7,975 nucleotides of DNA from Thermoplasmata archaeon (lineage in GTDB: Archaea; Thermoplasmatota; Thermoplasmata; JAGHBH01). Positions 1-6,610 of the stretch are shown here, piece after piece. The stretch's first letter is position 1; each line of letters begins with the position of its first letter. A program made the position numbers and the translations under genes. The stretch spans positions 1 to 7,975 of the forward strand of contig JAGHBH010000083.1 of NCBI GenBank assembly GCA_021161085.1, given 5' to 3'. The notes beneath the pieces were generated by a model. It saw only the letters and a program-made list of their open reading frames with translations. It had not been told where the DNA came from and did not search any database.

Positions 1-2
1 CC

Positions 3-1100
3 TCTGGCAGGATGCTCAGCCCCATGTACACCACACCCCTTCCGGAGGCGGTGGAGGCCCACATGAGGTTCATGGAGAGCAACCTCGGAAACCCCGGACT
101 GTATCCGGGCAGTGCCGAACTCGAGAGGGAGCTGGTGGAGTGGTTCAAACGGCTCTTCCACGCACCATCCGGGGCGGCGGGCAGGATAACCAGCGGCGGG
201 ACGGAATCCAACATCACCGCACTGTGGATGGCCAGAGAGGCCACGGGAAAGAAGGCGGTGGTGTTCTCCGAAAACGGCCATTTCTCCATAAGAAAGGCAT
301 GCAGTCTCCTATCCATGGAGCCCGTGGAGATACCCACGGGAGACGACACCCTACCCGACCTAGATGCCATGGAGAGAGCCCTGGACAGGATGGAGGTTGC
401 GGCCGTCGTGGGCATAGCGGGGACCACGGAGTTCGGCCTGATGGAACCCATCGAGGAGATGGCCGGGATCGCCGAAGAGCGGGATATCCCCCTCCATGTG
501 GATGCGGCATTCGGCGGGATGGTCTTTCCCTTCCTGACATACGAATCTGAAGGCCCGGAAAGCGGAGGAGGGGGGCGGATATTCGATTTCCGCCTGGAGG
601 CAGTGGCCACCCTGAGCGTGGACCCCCACAAGATGGGGATGTCCACCACCCCCGCCGGCCTGCTCATAGCCAGAGATCCAGAGTGGTGGGATCTGACCGG
701 CGTTCCGTCGCCCTATCTCACCCGCCCGGTCCACACGGGCCTCCTGGGCACCAGGGCCAGCGGGGCGGCTGCAGGGGCCTATGCGGCCGTGATGACCATG
801 GGAGAAGAGGGCTACAGGGAACTGGTGGCCCGCTGCATGGAAAACACACGCTACCTCCGGAAGTTGGTGGAAGAAAACGGCATGACCCTGGCGGTGGAGC
901 CGGAGTCCAACGTCGTGGTGATAAACGATCCTGAAGCCAAGAGTACGGCCGAACGTCTCAGGGAGCGAGGATGGATGGTCTCGGTCACCGGGAAGATACC
1001 CGGCATACGGATCGTGGTCATGCCCCACGTGACGCGGGAGGTCATAGAGGAATTCGTGAGGGACCTGGTGGAAGTTCTCCGACAGGAGGCAAGGATATGA
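3..1100 (+). CDS. mfnA: MfnA-type L-tyrosine/L-aspartate decarboxylase, 5'-truncated by window edge
   Basis: PLP-dependent group II decarboxylase. In the archaeal MfnA family the enzyme makes tyramine from tyrosine for methanofuran, or beta-alanine from aspartate for coenzyme A; the sequence does not tell me which applies here. Numbering from the first visible Met (base 12): His90 in NGHFS stacks on the cofactor, Asp164 in HVDAAFGG binds the pyridine nitrogen, and Lys207 in DPHKMG is the Schiff-base lysine. The GTESN motif near residue 65 and the C-terminal IRIVVMPH also match the family. The frame stays open to base 3 without a stop, and the visible protein begins about where the family reads GSMCS before the NLGNPGL motif. 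I therefore think roughly 25-30 N-terminal residues lie outside the window and the Met at base 12 is internal. No T-tract follows the stop. The cytosolic location is inferred from the lack of membrane segments. Confidence 0.9.
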   Translation, partial: SGRMLSPMYTTPLPEAVEAHMRFMESNLGNPGLYPGSAELERELVEWFKRLFHAPSGAAGRITSGGTESNITALWMAREATGKKAVVFSENGHFSIRKACSLLSMEPVEIPTGDDTLPDLDAMERALDRMEVAAVVGIAGTTEFGLMEPIEEMAGIAEERDIPLHVDAAFGGMVFPFLTYESEGPESGGGGRIFDFRLEAVATLSVDPHKMGMSTTPAGLLIARDPEWWDLTGVPSPYLTRPVHTGLLGTRASGAAAGAYAAVMTMGEEGYRELVARCMENTRYLRKLVEENGMTLAVEPESNVVVINDPEAKSTAERLRERGWMVSVTGKIPGIRIVVMPHVTREVIEEFVRDLVEVLRQEARI

Positions 1101-1163
1101 TCTCATAAAATTGATAAGAGAGGCGGAGATAAAATAACCACCCGGCAATAGACGGGGTAAAAG

Positions 1164-1171
1164 TATAAATA
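1164..1171 (+). promoter_or_regulatory. TATA box for the 7-TM gene
   Basis: TATAAATA preceded by an A-rich stretch (GGTAAAAG) that suits a TFB recognition element. Transcription would begin about 25 bases downstream, near 1193, leaving a leader of only about 14 bases before the ATG at 1208. The gene therefore has its own promoter and need not be co-transcribed with mfnA. Confidence 0.6.
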
Positions 1172-1207
1172 ACACGGAAGGGTTAGGTATTCCACTACGG
1201 GGTGTCT

Positions 1208-1879
1208 ATGACAGAGGAAGCACTCAAGGCGGCAGTAGATTATCTTGTAATCGTGTCCTTCATACTCTCCCTGTTCATAACAGCCTTCGTTTTCTACAGA
1301 TACCGGAAGGTTCGCTCACTCCACCTGCTGATCTGGACCGTGGCGTGGGCCATAACCGCCCTGAGGACCATACTGTCCCTCTTCACCTTCGAGAGCGACG
1401 CCGCCGCCTACACCCTTGCCGTTCTGATAGTCCTCCACTCCATCCTGTGGTATGTCGGCATGGCCCATCTGCTGGAATACAGGCCCGTGTGGAGGATATG
1501 GTTTCCCGCAATATTCATGGTTTTCCACGTGGCCACCGCCGGCTACATCTATCTCCTCCTCGGATGCCAGCCCCTGGGCTCCTTCCTTACCTACGTCATC
1601 TTCGTCCCGGCAATACTCCTGGTCCTCTCCTTCTGTTTCTACGGGCCTGCTAGGAGCAGGAACAGGCTCGGGTTGAGCATAGTGTCTGGCGCCTTCCTCC
1701 TCTGGGGATTGGATTTCCTCATATTCGGATACTTCTTTTACGGACTGGAGAACCAGAACGCCGGACTGATAGGGTGGCTCATAGGAGTATTCTTCCGCAT
1801 AATGATACTGGTTGGCTTCTACTACATGGTGGAAGAACTCAAACCGGCCGAAAAGGACGCACGGAGCGGCGGACGGTGA
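1208..1879 (+). CDS. Orphan seven-transmembrane protein of unknown function
   Basis: I do not recognise a named family. From the ATG at 1208 the product is 223 residues with seven hydrophobic helices at about 11-31, 39-60, 66-89, 97-118, 125-146, 153-177 and 184-207. It ends in a short charged tail (EELKPAEKDARSGGR). The short loops and many aromatic residues resemble the N-terminal 7-TM sensory modules found on some archaeal and bacterial signalling proteins, but no kinase, cyclase or other output domain follows. A GTG six bases upstream (1202) is an alternative start adding two residues. I prefer the ATG because GGGGTG lies just ahead of it and the predicted leader is very short. It has no signal peptide distinct from helix 1 and no catalytic motif that I can see. 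The sensory role is an inference from topology only. Confidence 0.8.
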   Translation: MTEEALKAAVDYLVIVSFILSLFITAFVFYRYRKVRSLHLLIWTVAWAITALRTILSLFTFESDAAAYTLAVLIVLHSILWYVGMAHLLEYRPVWRIWFPAIFMVFHVATAGYIYLLLGCQPLGSFLTYVIFVPAILLVLSFCFYGPARSRNRLGLSIVSGAFLLWGLDFLIFGYFFYGLENQNAGLIGWLIGVFFRIMILVGFYYMVEELKPAEKDARSGGR

Positions 1880-1916
1880 GAGAGGCATCGAAAAAGCCGT
1901 CGGGTCCGTGCCTCTC
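1880..1916. terminator. Inverted repeat in the convergent gap, candidate terminator
   Basis: GAGAGGCA at 1880-1887 is repeated exactly in inverse at 1909-1916, leaving a 21-base loop. A second pair, GACGG (1872-1876) and CCGTC (1916-1920), could extend the hairpin with a bulge. Read on the minus strand the loop contains a run of five T about 35 bases beyond the permease stop, which suits archaeal T-tract termination. On the plus strand no T-run follows, so a role for the 7-TM gene is less certain. Confidence 0.45.
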
Positions 1917-1926
1917 CGTCTAGTGT

Positions 1927-3354
1927 TCAGATGAAGAACATTATCACGGGAACGACTATACAGCCCATCATATGCACCCTCTGAACACCCACCAGAGGGG
2001 GAAGCAGACCCACCAAAGTGGAGACACAGGCCACAAGAATTCCAACAGGGCCGGAGAGCAGGGCCACCATAACCCACAGAAAAATTACTATTCCCAGAGT
2101 GGTCTCCCTATAGGGAATGGCATCATACCTCCCGGCCACCACCCTCCCTATCCTTATGGTGAGCACATATCCTATTATAGAGGTGAGGATGACGGCCACC
2201 AGGAGGAGGGAAAACAGGGGAGGGACATCCAACAGCACATCCCACCCCCGGACGGCATCCCCCGCTATGGTGGAGACAGCCTGCATGGCCCCGCTCCTCG
2301 CCTTCATTATGACGAAGAGGGCGACAACATTCATCAGCACGTTGGCAGTATTCACACCAGAGACCGCCACTATGAAACCGCGGTCCGCATCCTCCGGCTT
2401 CTGTTTTCCCACCAGTGTTTGGGCCACCACCGTGGCGCTGGCCGAGGATATGCCGGGAAGCCATCCGACCATGCTGCCCGCTATGGTCCCGGCGGTGACG
2501 TTCTTCATCTTGGCCCCGGTCTCCATGCTCAGCGGTCCGTTGTCCATCTTCTGTTCGGCCGTCTGGGGGGTCTCGTAGAGGCTCAGCAGCATGCCGGCTA
2601 TGCCGAACAGTCCGGTGAAGAGGGGGAACAGCAGGGAGGCCCTGACCGACGGGAAGAGGAGGGTGTTGTGGGTCTCCAAACCCCCGTTCAGGACGGTCCA
2701 CCCCAGGAGGCCGGAGAGCAGGAATATGCCCAGGGCCCATGTTTTCTGGCGGAGGTGATCGCCGGTGGTGGGCGTATTTCTCCCTTTTGCCTCCAGGCTC
2801 TTCCTCCTCCGCTGGGGTATCTTCTCCCATGTGGCCCTCTCTCCCAGTATCATGAAGGAGGAGACGGCTATGAGCACCCAGGGGATGAAGGGTGTGATGT
2901 GTTCGTAGGCGTTGATGGGCTCTCCCATTAGAATCCGGGCGGGGAGGATGAGGACAAGGGCGACAAGGGCCGCCCCCAGACTCCCCAGGGCACTGTATCT
3001 TATCGCTTCGTATCCCCTGCCGGAGAGCATCATACGATGGCCGGGCAGCACCGTGAGGGCCGTATCCGGGTCCGGTGCGCCGAGAAACACGCTGGGTATG
3101 ATGTCCAGGAAGGTGTGGGCCACCGCCATGGCCGTGACCATCAGGGCCACCAGTATGGGAGCGGAATCCGCTTCCACGCCGAAAACACCGGATACGGAGG
3201 ACACGGCGGCGAAGAGGGGGGCCTGCAGGGCCAGGACGAAAACCGCTACCGTGTTGACATGAACACCGGGAACCAGGCCGGTGAACGTTCCCATTCCCGT
3301 CCCCGCTATCGTGAACACCAGCGCCGCCGCAAGCAACCCCATGGTGGAATCCAT
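1927..3354 (-). CDS. TctA/DUF112-like permease (COG1784 type), substrate unknown
   Basis: A 475-residue integral membrane protein. It shows the two-fold repeat of the tripartite tricarboxylate transporter large-subunit superfamily: GTFTGLVPGVHVNT at residues 22-35 in the first half, and GSMVGWLPGISSA at 293-305 in the second. These glycine-proline re-entrant signatures are expected to form the substrate site. The C-terminal GLLPPLVGVQRVH (about 449-461) is characteristic of the archaeal COG1784 branch as I remember it. A polar cytosolic loop with RRRK lies near 180-200. Bacterial TctA works with a small membrane subunit (TctB) and a periplasmic binding protein (TctC); neither is in the window, so a stand-alone carrier is likely. 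The start is chosen because the ATG falls just where transcription from the upstream TATA box should begin, with no Shine-Dalgarno sequence, as in a leaderless mRNA. Carboxylate transport is inferred from the superfamily only. Confidence 0.85.
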   Translation of the reverse strand: MDSTMGLLAAALVFTIAGTGMGTFTGLVPGVHVNTVAVFVLALQAPLFAAVSSVSGVFGVEADSAPILVALMVTAMAVAHTFLDIIPSVFLGAPDPDTALTVLPGHRMMLSGRGYEAIRYSALGSLGAALVALVLILPARILMGEPINAYEHITPFIPWVLIAVSSFMILGERATWEKIPQRRRKSLEAKGRNTPTTGDHLRQKTWALGIFLLSGLLGWTVLNGGLETHNTLLFPSVRASLLFPLFTGLFGIAGMLLSLYETPQTAEQKMDNGPLSMETGAKMKNVTAGTIAGSMVGWLPGISSASATVVAQTLVGKQKPEDADRGFIVAVSGVNTANVLMNVVALFVIMKARSGAMQAVSTIAGDAVRGWDVLLDVPPLFSLLLVAVILTSIIGYVLTIRIGRVVAGRYDAIPYRETTLGIVIFLWVMVALLSGPVGILVACVSTLVGLLPPLVGVQRVHMMGCIVVPVIMFFI

Positions 3355-3376
3355 CGGCGAGCCAACGAGGGGCGGG

Positions 3377-3385
3377 TATAAAAAT
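3377..3385 (-). promoter_or_regulatory. TATA box for the TctA-like permease (leaderless)
   Basis: ATTTTTATA on the minus strand, with its near edge 22 bases before the ATG at 3354. The expected start of transcription, about 25 bases downstream of the box centre, coincides with the start codon. The permease can thus be expressed independently of the PhoU-RCK_C pair, whose last stop is 74 bases upstream. Confidence 0.55.
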
Positions 3386-3428
3386 GGTGCGGGAATAGAG
3401 GGGGGGGCTGATTCCCTCCCTTATCTTT

Positions 3429-4010
3429 CTATATCTCCTCCCTTCCGTCGAGAACGGCCTTGAACCTGTCCAGGGCCTCCGGAGGCCCCTCGGCGATGAC
3501 CACATCCCCCGCCTCCAGACGGGTGTCCTCGTGGGGGCCGTATATCCACCACCGCTCCCGCCTTATGGCGATTATCCACATCCCGGTCTCGCTGGCCAGG
3601 TTCTTCTCTCCCAGGGTGGCGCCCACCAGCGAGGATGAGGGAGAGACCACGCCGGAGGTGATGACCGAATCGGAGTCCATTATGCTCATCTGCACCACGG
3701 GATGCAGCTCTATGTCCCTCAGGACCACGTCGGCTATCTCCAGGGCGGCGTCGGCTATGGTCTCCATGCTCTCGGCTATCTGGAGGACGACCAGGGCGGA
3801 ATCCACGTTCTCCCCGTTGCTGACCCCCTCGAGGGTCTTCCTCTTGAGCCGGGAATAGAAGGAGTCCATCTTCTCCTCCAGGAGGAGGACCTCGCCGGCG
3901 ATGTCCTTGTTGTCGTAGAGAAGGGCGGAATACGCCAGGCTCACCATGAGCTCGGAGGTGTCCTTCATGAGGAGCAGGAGCCGCACGGGGGAATCCTCTG
4001 CGGTGTTCAC
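3429..4010 (-). CDS. PhoU-RCK_C (TrkA_C) protein, second paralogue
   Basis: A 193-residue soluble protein of the COG3273 type. The N-terminal helical PhoU-like domain (about 8-100) contains the shared LMKDTSELMVSLAYSAL motif. The C-terminal RCK_C/TrkA_C domain (about 115-187) has TLGEKNLASETG, an IIAIRRE strand and LEAGDVVI. RCK_C domains bind regulatory ligands in potassium channels and other cation or anion transporters; PhoU domains often mediate regulation of transporters. There is no channel, Rossmann (TrkA_N) or membrane segment, so it is probably a cytosolic regulatory subunit. The GTG start overlaps the TGA of the preceding paralogue in a GTGA arrangement, pointing to translational coupling and roughly matched amounts. 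A G-rich stretch (GGGGGGAT) sits about 6 bases ahead of the GTG. Which transporter it regulates, and the ligand, are unknown. Confidence 0.85.
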   Translation of the reverse strand: MNTAEDSPVRLLLLMKDTSELMVSLAYSALLYDNKDIAGEVLLLEEKMDSFYSRLKRKTLEGVSNGENVDSALVVLQIAESMETIADAALEIADVVLRDIELHPVVQMSIMDSDSVITSGVVSPSSSLVGATLGEKNLASETGMWIIAIRRERWWIYGPHEDTRLEAGDVVIAEGPPEALDRFKAVLDGREEI

Positions 4011-4636
4011 GCCTCATCCCCCCATGTACGCCGTCCCTCGGCACAGTCCCTGAGATACTCGTAGCCGTCGTCAACACCTATGACCACCAGCAGGTCGCCG
4101 GCCCTGAGAACGAAGTTCTCGGGGGGGTCATACACCCACCGCCGTTTTCTGCGAACCGCTATCACCCTTACCCCGGTCTCCGCCTCTATGTTGAGCTCGC
4201 CCAGGGTTCTGTTGGCCAGGGAGGAGCCCTCGGCTATGGTGATGCGTCTCGTCTTCTCGTCGGCGTTGTAGAATGCGGACGGTAGGAATCTCCGGAGGGA
4301 GACATCGGTCTCCAGCACCCTTATTATGTCCAGGGCGGCGTTGGACATCTTCTCGGCGGCGTTGGCCACGTGGATGATGGCCGAAAGCTCCTCCGCCTCC
4401 TGGGGGTTGCGGGCGGCGAGCATGGCGGAGAGGGTTATCTGGTACAGGAGAACATCCATTCTCTCCCCCAGACGTTCCACCTCCTGGGCCATCTCCCTGC
4501 TGTCGAATATGGCCGCCGCATACGCCAGGTCCACCGCCAGCTCCGAGGTGTCCTTCATCTCGGTGAGGAGGTCCCTGACACTCCGGGGCTCATATTCTAT
4601 CTCCTGGAACCTCAGCCGTCTCCGCCGATACGTCAT
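4007..4636 (-). CDS. PhoU-RCK_C (TrkA_C) protein, first paralogue
   Basis: Same architecture as its downstream partner: PhoU-like helices at about 20-118 (LLTEMKDTSELAVDLAYAAA) and RCK_C at about 130-200 (TLGELNIEAETG, VIAVRRKRRW, LRAGDLLVVIG). From the ATG at 4636 the product is 209 residues. An in-frame ATG at 4711 would add 25 residues, but I reject it. The 4636 ATG has a strong ribosome binding site, and the predicted transcription start lies inside the longer reading. The added sequence also looks unlike the family. The N-terminal tail is strongly basic (TYRRRRLRF), which the partner lacks; it could touch membrane lipid, RNA or a partner protein. The two proteins clearly arose by duplication and probably form a hetero-oligomer, which is an inference from the overlap and shared domains. 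Confidence 0.85.
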   Translation of the reverse strand: MTYRRRRLRFQEIEYEPRSVRDLLTEMKDTSELAVDLAYAAAIFDSREMAQEVERLGERMDVLLYQITLSAMLAARNPQEAEELSAIIHVANAAEKMSNAALDIIRVLETDVSLRRFLPSAFYNADEKTRRITIAEGSSLANRTLGELNIEAETGVRVIAVRRKRRWVYDPPENFVLRAGDLLVVIGVDDGYEYLRDCAEGRRTWGDEA

Positions 4637-4643
4637 GCAACCA

Positions 4644-4650
4644 CCCCTCC
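4644..4650 (-). promoter_or_regulatory. Ribosome binding site fixing the first PhoU-RCK_C start
   Basis: GGAGGGG on the minus strand, 7 bases before the ATG at 4636. It is a good match to the archaeal anti-Shine-Dalgarno sequence and decides between this start and the upstream in-frame ATG at 4711. Confidence 0.7.
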
Positions 4651-4727
4651 AAACAGCCGGATGTAAAAAAACCTTCCGCCCCCCTGTTTTCTTACCACAT
4701 CCTCTCCTCATGCTCTGTTCTCATACC

Positions 4728-4733
4728 ATTATA
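4728..4733 (-). promoter_or_regulatory. Possible TATA box for the PhoU-RCK_C pair
   Basis: TATAAT on the minus strand, 15 bases past the trm1 stop. Transcription would begin near 4705, giving a leader of roughly 70 bases before the ATG at 4636. The upstream element is G-rich rather than A-rich, so the promoter is weaker evidence than the others here. The 111-base gap after trm1 supports a separate unit. Confidence 0.4.
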
Positions 4734-4747
4734 CCCCCTCATGCCTC

Positions 4748-6046
4748 CTATCGGATTCCGAAGGCACGTTCTATCTCCTCAGGCGGGGCGTCGGTCTTGA
4801 ACCCCGTGGGAGAGAAATGGGTGCGTCCGGCGACGTATCCCCTCTCGCTCAGGAAGGAGATGACATCCTTCATCCTCGGGGGGCTGGTATGGAGGTGGGA
4901 GGCTATCCTGTCCAGATCGTGGAAGAACCAGGGGGTGTGCGGTTCCACGGCGGCCTCCCGGTGGAGGATGTCGAGCAGCCTGGAGGTCTTCGGGTCCCAC
5001 AGGCTCCTTTCCCCGCCGGGGGTTGACGCGGCGGTGTGTATCTCCTCCATGGCGTCCAGGATGTCTTTGTCCATGAGCGGGCCGCCCCACAGGGGGCCGA
5101 AGACCTTTCCCTCCGTTCCCTCCCTTCTTTCTCCCTTTCCGGTAGCCGGTCCGGTAGCCGGCCAGGGGTTCTTTTCCACCCTTTGGAGGGGTGAGACATA
5201 TACCCCCATGGCCATCTCTTCCATCATCTTCCGGGCGGCGTTCCTGCTTCTCTTCACCCGCACGTAGACCCGGATATAGTGGTCGGAGTAGTAGCACAGG
5301 AGGGGTTCAAGGGCGGTGTCCAGGCTCATGGCCGTTCGCATCATGTAGCCGAGGAACAGCCTCAGACCCGCCTCGTGGCCCAGATGGTTCTTCAGGGGAA
5401 CGGCATGGTACCGCCTGATGCAGGTTTCCCTGTAAGTGCCGGCAAGGACCCCTGTGTCGGTGGTGGTCACTGCCAGGATGCCCCCGTTGGCCGTTCCCTC
5501 TATGCCTGCCTGGATATAGGGGGCGGCGGTCCCGTAGGGGTCCAGGTCCACCATGTGGAACCTGCGGCCGTAGAGGAGCCGCCTGCAGTCCCCTCCGGAG
5601 ATGACATACTGGATTTCAGGTATCCCGTTCCTTTCCAGGTTTCTTCCCATCTCCTCGACGCAGGCGGGGTTCGTGTCGGCGAGATGTATCCTCAAAACGG
5701 GAGAGGTATCCAGAAGGAGGGGGAGTTCCCTGAGCCAGCGTATGCTCCTGATTCCCGTGGACGCCATTCCGTCCAGGAATTCGACACATTCGCCTCCGTC
5801 ACCTCTCCTCCCTTTTCCCATACCCCCCATCTTCAGGACGGCGGCGGCCAGTAAGACGGATATGTCCCTGTTTGGCCTCATGGCCGGGTTGTAGAAAAGG
5901 GTGTTCCTTGACGCCGGCCCCCTTGCCCCTTTCCGATTCTGTTCTTCGGCATTGCCGGGTCTTCCGTTTCCTGCTAGGACGACGGCGAGTCCCTCCCTGA
6001 CCTCCCTGAGCCCTCTCTCCCCGTCTCCGCCCTTCTGTCCGCTCAT
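4748..6046 (-). CDS. trm1: tRNA (guanine26-N2)-dimethyltransferase
   Basis: Trm1 uses S-adenosylmethionine to convert G26 of tRNA to N2,N2-dimethylguanosine, in the cytosol. Visible family landmarks in the 432-residue product: FYNP (51-54) and NRD (59-61), FLDGMASTGIR (90-100) as the SAM-binding glycine loop, and DLDPYG (167-172) as the catalytic motif. TTTDTGVLAGTY follows (about 194-205), then CYYSDHYIRVYVRV (251-264) and the C-terminal GRTHFSPTGFKTDAP (407-421). It is longer than the roughly 380 residues typical of archaeal Trm1. The extra length is a charged low-complexity N-terminal stretch (about 27-46), a Gly-rich insert near 74-86 and a linker near 294-314 containing a duplicated PATG. 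The ATG lies one base after the THEP1 stop (TAGGATG), so it probably relies on translational coupling; no ribosome binding site is well placed. Confidence 0.93.
   Translation of the reverse strand: MSGQKGGDGERGLREVREGLAVVLAGNGRPGNAEEQNRKGARGPASRNTLFYNPAMRPNRDISVLLAAAVLKMGGMGKGRRGDGGECVEFLDGMASTGIRSIRWLRELPLLLDTSPVLRIHLADTNPACVEEMGRNLERNGIPEIQYVISGGDCRRLLYGRRFHMVDLDPYGTAAPYIQAGIEGTANGGILAVTTTDTGVLAGTYRETCIRRYHAVPLKNHLGHEAGLRLFLGYMMRTAMSLDTALEPLLCYYSDHYIRVYVRVKRSRNAARKMMEEMAMGVYVSPLQRVEKNPWPATGPATGKGERREGTEGKVFGPLWGGPLMDKDILDAMEEIHTAASTPGGERSLWDPKTSRLLDILHREAAVEPHTPWFFHDLDRIASHLHTSPPRMKDVISFLSERGYVAGRTHFSPTGFKTDAPPEEIERAFGIR
5139..5162. repeat. Two-copy 12-base tandem repeat inside trm1
   Basis: CCGGTAGCCGGT at 5139-5150 is followed directly by CCGGTAGCCGGC, differing only at the last base. 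It adds a second PATG unit (residues 296-303) to the Trm1 interdomain linker without breaking the frame. Recent slippage or duplication in a tolerant linker is the simplest reading. Confidence 0.8.
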
Positions 6047-6047
6047 C

Positions 6048-6593
6048 CTATATGGTTTCCCCCTTTATGAGCTCGACCACCTTGTAGGGGAGCATGTTCT
6101 TGTTCACCAGGGTGACCTCCAGTATGCGGATGTCATCCCTCCGGCGGATGTCCTGAAGCAGGGGGTTCCTTGATTTCTTGTGGAGGGTGATTATAACGGG
6201 CTTGCCGCAGTCCAGGGCGTCCTCCACCGTCTGGACGAACAGACTGCTCTCCACCTCCATCCTCCCCACCTCGTCTATGACTATGATATCCGCCTCCTCC
6301 ATGGCCTCGCGTATGGCGGCCACACCGACCTCTTCCAAGGCCTTCAGATCCACCCCGTATTTTCCCACCTTGTGTCTGGAATCTATGTTGATGTGAGCGA
6401 AGGTCCTGACCTCTCCGGTGATGATGTTCTCCACGGTGAAACCAACCCTTTCCCCCTCTTCCATTATCGCCTTGGTTATCATCCCCCCGGAGGTGTATTC
6501 CTCCTCCTCCAGCATACGCACTATTCTCATCACCGTGTCGGTCTTGCCCACCCCTGGGAGGCCGGTCAGCCCAATCTTCATCGGAGGCTCCAT
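6048..6593 (-). CDS. THEP1-family nucleoside-triphosphatase
   Basis: A 181-residue P-loop protein matching the THEP1 family (COG1618). These are ATPases/GTPases known from thermophilic archaea and bacteria, with a human cancer-related NTPase relative. Walker A is GLPGVGKT (11-18) and Walker B is IIVIDEVGRME (103-113). VGKYGVDL (77-83) and the LHKKSRNPLL segment (138-146) are also typical. Members hydrolyse several NTPs in vitro; a cellular role is not settled. The start at 6593 has GAGGT 6 bases ahead of it. An internal ATG at 6581 (MKIGLTG), which many relatives begin with, is the alternative and would shorten the protein by four residues. It is the first gene of a two-gene unit with trm1. 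Confidence 0.9.
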   Translation of the reverse strand: MEPPMKIGLTGLPGVGKTDTVMRIVRMLEEEEYTSGGMITKAIMEEGERVGFTVENIITGEVRTFAHINIDSRHKVGKYGVDLKALEEVGVAAIREAMEEADIIVIDEVGRMEVESSLFVQTVEDALDCGKPVIITLHKKSRNPLLQDIRRRDDIRILEVTLVNKNMLPYKVVELIKGETI

Positions 6594-6599
6594 GCAACA

Positions 6600-6604
6600 A
6601 CCTC
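6600..6604 (-). promoter_or_regulatory. Ribosome binding site for THEP1
   Basis: GAGGT on the minus strand, 6 bases before the ATG at 6593; it favours this start over the internal ATG at 6581. The flanking GGTTGTTGCATG resembles the GGTGGTTGCATG context of the first PhoU-RCK_C gene. Confidence 0.5.
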
Positions 6605-6610
6605 ATGAAT

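Noticed and set aside
1101..1125. Possible TCTC...GAGA hairpin after mfnA
   Set aside because: Only four exact pairs with a bulge and no T-run follow, so I do not call a terminator.
360..1175. 271-residue minus-strand reading frame opposite mfnA
   Set aside because: mfnA has all its catalytic motifs on the plus strand; the antisense frame shows no domain.
3402..3408. Run of seven G
   Set aside because: It lies in the gap between the second PhoU-RCK_C gene and the permease, so it cannot be a coding frameshift site; no other structure is attached to it.
2123..3505. 460-residue minus-strand reading frame overlapping the permease
   Set aside because: It is out of frame with the permease, rich in Gly, Arg, Pro and His, with no recognisable motifs. 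The permease frame has two clear family signatures.
4637..4711. Longer start for the first PhoU-RCK_C gene
   Set aside because: The ATG at 4711 lies upstream of the predicted transcription start (about 4705) and lacks a good ribosome binding site; the ATG at 4636 has GGAGGGG 7 bases ahead.
4326..5267. 313-residue plus-strand reading frame
   Set aside because: It runs antisense to the first PhoU-RCK_C gene and the end of trm1, both strongly supported. Its composition is Ser/Arg-rich without motifs; long antisense frames are common in GC-rich DNA.
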